64,000 nucleotides of DNA from M2408 sp046303515 (GTDB lineage Bacteria; Bacteroidota; Bacteroidia; Flavobacteriales_D; Crocinitomicaceae), in contig JBKCGI010000217.1 of assembly GCA_046303515.1 (NCBI GenBank), forward strand, positions 20,481 through 84,480. The letters run 5' to 3'. How positions within the stretch are numbered: the stretch's first letter is position 1; every line of letters starts with the position of its first letter. The notes beneath the pieces were generated by a model. That model was not told where the DNA came from, searched no databases, and was given only the letters and a program-made list of their open reading frames with translations. A program made the position numbers and the translations under genes. Shown here piece by piece: positions 59,987 to 64,000 of the stretch.

Positions 59987-61417
59987 ATGAGTTTGAGAGT
60001 TATTGTTTCTTTCTTGTTATTTTTTTTGGCAAAGAATATTTTGGCTCAGGACTCACTATTTGCTTATTTAAACGAAAAAAATCGCACAAATACTTTTGCA
60101 GGTTTAAAAGCTTATTATTTTTGGGAAGAAGACAATGGAAAAATTAAGCCTGAATCTTACAAAAGAGTTTTCAAACTGAATCAAGCAATTACTATAAATG
60201 GAAATAATGAAGAGCTAAATATATCTGATTCTTTGATTTTGAATGCTGTTTTAACTTTTTCGGATGATAATACAGCAACTTTTGAAAGATCTAAATTTTA
60301 TCAAGAAGTAAATGGAAAAGCAGTGAAATATCATTTTCCATTAGTTCGTTCGTTCACTAAAACGCCAGAAAGTATTCTTTTTATTAAATCTGAAGGGAAA
60401 TGGAAAAGTCAAACGCTACCAAATGTGCTTTATTTCAATGTACATGCAGATTCTTCTTTTCATTTTTCTCATGCCAATGATTCCATCCTTTTTTTATCTA
60501 GTTCATCAACTTATAAAGCGAATGGACATTATTTCATAAAACGATTTTGGAACAGTAATGGGCAACTTATCGATGAACAAATTTTTAATTTTTCAGGTGA
60601 AAACGTCACAAAAACTTTATTTGAGGAATTTTCTGTAAAACCAAAACACATCATCATTTTTGCTAACGGATACCGTGGCAGAAAAAAGAATAAAGATATC
60701 ACAGATAATTTGGTGACACACAAAGATCGTTATCATTATTGGTTGCGACTGGATAAGGCCTTTATAAGAAGAATCAAACCCGATGATTATTTTTACATTG
60801 ATGGAAATCATAGTATTGGAACATCGAATCACCGAACTATGGCAAATTTCACTTTGAGCTATTCTCGTATAAAAAGTATTCGTAAAAAAGAAAAACACAA
60901 GGACGATTATTTTCTATTGAACACGACTCCTAATGATTCAGGTTTTTATCAGCGGAAAGAAAATGGAAAATTGGCAGGTCAGGCTTTTTTGACTTCTTAT
61001 TGTTCGACCACTTTTTGTGGAGAGGTGAAGGATACCTTAGATTTGGTTTGCCACAGCATGGGCTATTCTTATACCTTGGGATTTATTGAGACCGTAAAGG
61101 ATTACGTGGTACTTAGAAACTTTTACATCATAGCACCAGAAAATGCTCGAGCAGGCGGAATGGATTGGTCTTTATTTCAAGAAGTGTGGCAATATGGGAC
61201 GCATACTGAAGGAGAAAATGCAGAACCCATTTGGGAACAAGATGGTATCGCTCCTCAAGTTCCAGTAAAAGGAATTAACGAAATTTCAAACGGAGGAAGA
61301 GTTTTTTTTCCAAAAGGGACAAAACACTTAAATTTTGTGAATAGTCACATGCTCAATCATTACCGTTGGATGTTTAACGATTTAAAACTTGGCGATAAAG
61401 GTTTTGTTAAACCCTAA
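59987..61417 (+). CDS. Secreted alpha/beta hydrolase-like protein
   Basis: The 476-residue protein has a signal peptide (MSLRVIVSFLLFFLAKNILAQ) and a C-terminal half that looks like an alpha/beta hydrolase: HIIIFANGYRG at a first core strand, and DTLDLVCHSMGYSYTLGF, where CHSMG is a variant of the lipase nucleophile elbow GxSxG with Cys in the first position. Later acid and His candidates are NSHMLNHYRW near the end. The first half is a beta-rich domain without a clear match. No sorting domain is seen, so it may be periplasmic. Substrate is unknown. The ATG is preceded by the tandem GGAG repeat. Confidence 0.72.
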   Translation: MSLRVIVSFLLFFLAKNILAQDSLFAYLNEKNRTNTFAGLKAYYFWEEDNGKIKPESYKRVFKLNQAITINGNNEELNISDSLILNAVLTFSDDNTATFERSKFYQEVNGKAVKYHFPLVRSFTKTPESILFIKSEGKWKSQTLPNVLYFNVHADSSFHFSHANDSILFLSSSSTYKANGHYFIKRFWNSNGQLIDEQIFNFSGENVTKTLFEEFSVKPKHIIIFANGYRGRKKNKDITDNLVTHKDRYHYWLRLDKAFIRRIKPDDYFYIDGNHSIGTSNHRTMANFTLSYSRIKSIRKKEKHKDDYFLLNTTPNDSGFYQRKENGKLAGQAFLTSYCSTTFCGEVKDTLDLVCHSMGYSYTLGFIETVKDYVVLRNFYIIAPENARAGGMDWSLFQEVWQYGTHTEGENAEPIWEQDGIAPQVPVKGINEISNGGRVFFPKGTKHLNFVNSHMLNHYRWMFNDLKLGDKGFVKP

Positions 61418-61465
61418 ATTCTTGTAACCAAAGTATTTTTTTTCGTTAATCCTTTAAACTACAAT

Positions 61466-62299
61466 ATGAAAATATCCTTTCTTTTTAGCTTATTTATTTG
61501 TTTACAATTCATGTCATTTTCTCAAGAAAAATTGAGCGTGTACTATGATTTTAATTCGAGTGTTTTGAATGCCGATGAAGAGATTAAACTTCAAAACATA
61601 ACAAATAAAAGTATTCAAATTAGTAGAATTGTTGCCTATACCGATACTTTTGGTACTAAAAAATATAATTTAGACTTAGCAGAAAAAAGGATGAATGCGG
61701 TAGAAAATTATTTACTAAGCAAAAATATTAAGGTTTATGAGAAGAAGGTTTTAGGTGAAAATTACGACAATAATGAATTTGCCATAAAAAATTATAAATC
61801 TTGGAGGCGTGTAGATATTTATTATTTCTCGGGACCAATAAATGTTCCACAAGAGCATTTTGCTGAACCTATTGTTGTTGAGAAAAAACAAATTATTGAA
61901 CAAATCATTGAAGAACCAGAAAAGAAATCTTCCGAAGAAAAATACAATGATTTATTAGCATCCGAAACTCCAAAAATTGTTGCTTTAGATGTTAAATTTT
62001 ATGGAGGAGTTGATGAAATGATTCCAAGTTCTCTGCCTGATTTACAAAGTTTTTATAAATTTTTGAATGATAATCCTTCCGTCAATATCTTAATTCGTGG
62101 TCATGTTTGTTGCATGGATGACTATAACTTATCTGTCAAACGAGCAAAGGCAGTATACAACTATTTAATCAACAAAGGAATTGATAAATCACGTCTAAGC
62201 TACAAAGGTTTCAGTAATTCTGTTCCAGTAGCCTCACCTGAATTAAGTGAAGAAGATATGTCTAAAAATCGTCGTGTAGATATTGAAATAGTAAAGTAA
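61466..62299 (+). CDS. Secreted protein with two OmpA-like domains
   Basis: The 277-residue protein has a signal peptide (ISFLFSLFICLQFMSFSQ). The first OmpA-like half (VYYDFNSSVLNADEE, SRIVAYTDTFGTKKYNLDLAEKRMNAVENYL in parts, SWRRVDIYYF) is followed by a linker with a Glu/Lys-rich stretch (KKQIIEQIIEEPEKKSS), and the second, more complete OmpA-like domain (ILIRGHVCCMDDYNLSVKRAKAVYNYLINKGID in parts, SRLSYKGFSN, NRRVDIEIV). The second has the NRR signature expected for peptidoglycan binding; the first has WRR. It is likely periplasmic. It may tether the envelope, with two contacts per chain. Confidence 0.85.
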   Translation: MKISFLFSLFICLQFMSFSQEKLSVYYDFNSSVLNADEEIKLQNITNKSIQISRIVAYTDTFGTKKYNLDLAEKRMNAVENYLLSKNIKVYEKKVLGENYDNNEFAIKNYKSWRRVDIYYFSGPINVPQEHFAEPIVVEKKQIIEQIIEEPEKKSSEEKYNDLLASETPKIVALDVKFYGGVDEMIPSSLPDLQSFYKFLNDNPSVNILIRGHVCCMDDYNLSVKRAKAVYNYLINKGIDKSRLSYKGFSNSVPVASPELSEEDMSKNRRVDIEIVK

Positions 62300-62307
62300 A
62301 CACAACT

Positions 62308-62327
62308 AAACTACTAACTACAAACTA
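62308..62327. repeat. ACTACTAACTACAAACTA repeat, copy 2
   Basis: This copy is identical over 20 bp to 55575-55594. It sits between the convergent double-OmpA gene and the small conserved gene. Confidence 0.75.
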
Positions 62328-62341
62328 GTAACTAAAAACTA

Positions 62342-62518
62342 CTAAGATCCGCAGCTTAAACACTCATCATCATCTTCTTCAGGATGTTCTTCAATTCTTG
62401 GATTCAAGATTTTCTTTAACTCGTAAATTTCTTGTTGATATTCCATGTCTGCGAATAAATCACCCGTTAATTTAGCTTTTAATTCGTCAATTTTTGCGCG
62501 TACTTCAGTTTCGGTCAT
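62342..62518 (-). CDS. Small conserved acidic protein with CxxCGS tail
   Basis: From the ATG at 62518 (MTETEVRAKIDELKAKLTGD) the protein has 58 residues; an ATG two codons upstream (62524) is equally possible, while the open frame to 62575 crosses the -7 box and is rejected. It has a coiled helical part (MEYQQEIYELKKIL), an acidic stretch (EEHPEEDDDE) and a C-terminal CLSCGS. Small proteins of this build with a C-x-x-C-G-S end are found in many Flavobacteriia; their function is not known. The two Cys suggest metal or redox binding. Confidence 0.78.
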   Translation of the reverse strand: MTETEVRAKIDELKAKLTGDLFADMEYQQEIYELKKILNPRIEEHPEEDDDECLSCGS

Positions 62519-62547
62519 TACCATGATTTTTAATTTATAATGGACAT

Positions 62548-62555
62548 CAAAGATA
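62548..62555 (-). promoter_or_regulatory. -7 box of the small acidic protein gene
   Basis: Minus-strand TATCTTTG matches TAnnTTTG and lies about 25-30 bp before the ATG codons at 62524 and 62518. Confidence 0.5.
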
Positions 62556-62695
62556 GTGGCTTTTCCTAAATACACTTTTGAATATTTTATTATCTAAGAA
62601 CAATGAAATGTCAATAAAAGATGTAACTAAATTAAGATGAAATAGTTATATGCAAAATTACGCTATGAAAAAAAGTCTACACTAAATGTGTTACT

Positions 62696-63577
62696 ATGAA
62701 AACTATTTTTTTCCTTGTTGGACTTTTTGTCTATTGTTATTGCTACAGCCAAGATTCATCTCATGTAATTTTAAAAATTGACTCTACTGAAGTGATTCAT
62801 TTAAAAAAGGACAGCATAACAACAAATTCAAATCCATTTTCTTTTTTTAAGGGATTTTCTGGTGGTTTAAATTTTTATTTTTTAGATCAACCGATAAAAA
62901 ATGGAATGGATATGGCTGTAAATACTTATCATTATTATTTGGTAACCGGAAAAAGAAATAAGCCCGATAGTGTTTTATTGCAATTAGCAAAAAATGACGA
63001 GGAAAAGATAAAATTAATGTATAATGGTTTGGACTTTTTTCTATTAAATCGCGCTTCTATAGATTTTCAAAATATTGCTTACATGTTAAGTTCCTATATC
63101 ACCTCTTTACAAGCCTCACCTTTGACCTTGCGATTAGTTAAAACGCGCTTTATTGACAAAAGTAGAGTAATCATAAATAAAGAACTAACGCCATTTCATC
63201 AATTCAAAACGATTTTAGATGCTCGTGTTATTCCATATCAATCCATTACGCAAGAAATGCTGTTAGGATTTAGTTCACACGTTTATTTCATGTTTGAAAA
63301 CACTTTTAAACGTTTGGAGTTTAATGACAAAAAACAATTAGTTGACCATGGAACTTTGACTTTAAAACCAGCGATTGGTTTAGCTTTGGGAAATAAGGAA
63401 ATGATGCGTAATATTCTTTCCAATCCAAAGCAAAAATTTCTATTATCAAGTGAATGTAGGGTTTCATTTAATTCCGAAAATGATAAATCTAAAAATTACA
63501 CCTTTACAATTAGGTATAATTTTTTCGAAATTTTTGGACCTAAAATGAGTTTGGGATTTACTTTAAGTCAATTATAA
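62696..63577 (+). CDS. Exported protein of unknown family
   Basis: The 293-residue protein has a signal peptide (MKTIFFLVGLFVYCYCYSQ). The mature part begins polar and then has FSFFKGFSGGLNFYFLDQPIKNG, a helical middle part, and C-terminal stretches of alternating residues (KFLLSSECRVSFNSEN, YTFTIRYNFFEIFG, MSLGFTLSQL) which could be outer-membrane or periplasmic beta strands; the terminal SLGFTLSQL is not a textbook barrel signal. I do not recognise the family. It stands alone and is followed by a strong hairpin terminator. Confidence 0.72.
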   Translation: MKTIFFLVGLFVYCYCYSQDSSHVILKIDSTEVIHLKKDSITTNSNPFSFFKGFSGGLNFYFLDQPIKNGMDMAVNTYHYYLVTGKRNKPDSVLLQLAKNDEEKIKLMYNGLDFFLLNRASIDFQNIAYMLSSYITSLQASPLTLRLVKTRFIDKSRVIINKELTPFHQFKTILDARVIPYQSITQEMLLGFSSHVYFMFENTFKRLEFNDKKQLVDHGTLTLKPAIGLALGNKEMMRNILSNPKQKFLLSSECRVSFNSENDKSKNYTFTIRYNFFEIFGPKMSLGFTLSQL

Positions 63578-63579
63578 AA

Positions 63580-63611
63580 AAAATCCCAGCTAACTAATTA
63601 ACTGGGATTTT
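63580..63611. terminator. Hairpin terminator after the 62696-63577 gene
   Basis: The 10-bp perfect stem AAAATCCCAG / CTGGGATTTT has a 12-base loop. The stem begins three bases after the stop codon and is followed by TAAATTTATTTTT. Confidence 0.8.
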
Positions 63612-63816
63612 AAATTTATTTTTAAGAATGTTTACTCAGAAGTCAACATGGCTTTAAAGTATCGCCTATTCTTTTAAAAATGTTTTTTTAATTGAAGTTT
63701 ACCATGTAATTTATTCTTAATTAAAATTGAATATTTTACATATTGCAAAAATTAATCTATCCTTCTAAGTTTAATAATTATTCTTACTTTTATGGAATTT
63801 TAAGTCTATTTGGTAA

Positions 63817-64000
63817 TTGATAGAAACGAAAAGCAATAGCGATAAAAATATTGTCTTTAAAAACTTGACATGGTTTTTGATTGCTTCTTTGTCCTTAATT
63901 TTTTCGGGCTTTTTGCTATCAGAAAACAAAAATTTAATCACTTTATCTCTTTTAATTTGGTGTAATCTGATTGGTGTATTTCTTGCATATAGACTTAATG
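63817..64000 (+). CDS. Membrane protein, N-terminal part only
   Basis: An open frame begins right after a TAA with TTG 63817 as the only early start (MIETKSNSDKNIVFKNLTWF) and runs off the window end. It has a polar N-terminus of about 18 residues and then two hydrophobic segments (WFLIASLSLIFSGFLL, LITLSLLIWCNLIGVFLA) typical of membrane spans. There are no stops in 61 codons. The family cannot be told. The 200 bp upstream hold no other gene. Confidence 0.5.
   Translation, partial: MIETKSNSDKNIVFKNLTWFLIASLSLIFSGFLLSENKNLITLSLLIWCNLIGVFLAYRLN

Overview
The window comes from a low-GC member of the Bacteroidota, most likely order Flavobacteriales (a Crocinitomicaceae/Fluviicola-like lineage is my inference). 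The grounds are: promoters of the Bacteroidota type (TAnnTTTG at -7); many exported proteins with type IX secretion (T9SS) C-terminal sorting domains of type A and type B; a PorP/SprF partner protein; DUF6341/DUF6427, DUF1501/DUF1800 and choice-of-anchor L families; and abundant short intergenic repeats of the kind common in this phylum.

Layout. 0-7.6 kb: conserved flavobacterial membrane proteins, ispD, yebC, two tandem OmpA/TSP3 lipoproteins, a PAP2 phosphatase and an hpt-adk-obg operon. 7.7-23.1 kb: a surface-protein locus with three very large secreted proteins, a PorP/SprF outer-membrane partner, a NarX/NarL-type two-component system (TPR sensor kinase plus LuxR-type regulator) and a TPR protein. 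23.2-30.3 kb: a DoxX/HxlR divergent pair, a tRNA with anticodon CAU next to a broken duplicate of its 5' part, an RsmI-like methyltransferase, a low-molecular-weight phosphatase, the primary sigma factor, PriA and a lipoprotein. 30.4-43 kb: a VOC protein, a choice-of-anchor L protein, an MsbA-like exporter, rbfA, a LolC/E-like permease, a LacI regulator, a CBS protein, NAD kinase and secreted proteins. 43-58.6 kb: recJ, a small inverted-repeat cassette carrying a broken GxxExxY gene, an RprX/RprY-like two-component system, a glycosyltransferase, the DUF1800-DUF1501 pair, an FtsX-type permease, a NamZ-like lipoprotein, a YgiQ radical SAM enzyme and a PIN-domain toxin-antitoxin pair. 58.7-64 kb: ferredoxin, an RlmI-like methyltransferase, a secreted hydrolase-like protein, a double-OmpA protein and small conserved proteins.

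The most interesting system is the 7.7-23.1 kb locus. The palindrome GAGGGGTTAACCCCTC (once with TTGA in the centre) lies upstream of all three giant secreted-protein transcription units. In each case its centre is exactly 34 bp upstream of the centre of a TAnnTTTG box, i.e. at about -41 from the predicted start site. None of the three promoters has a -33 TTTG at the canonical distance. This is the layout of an activator-dependent (class II) promoter, and the only DNA-binding regulator in the locus is the LuxR-type response regulator encoded between the targets. I propose a dedicated two-component regulon that switches on T9SS surface proteins together with their PorP/SprF partner. The third palindrome also faces a divergent TPR gene, whose -7 box lies 45 bp away, one helical turn further.

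Other points of note: an FtsX-family permease that appears to begin at a non-canonical ATC codon; a nonsense-mutated GxxExxY gene inside a near-perfect inverted-repeat cassette wedged between two stop codons; an 18-bp palindromic element (CCCGATA-type) interrupting both a tRNA 5'-fragment and another repeat; and a probable leaderless rbfA.
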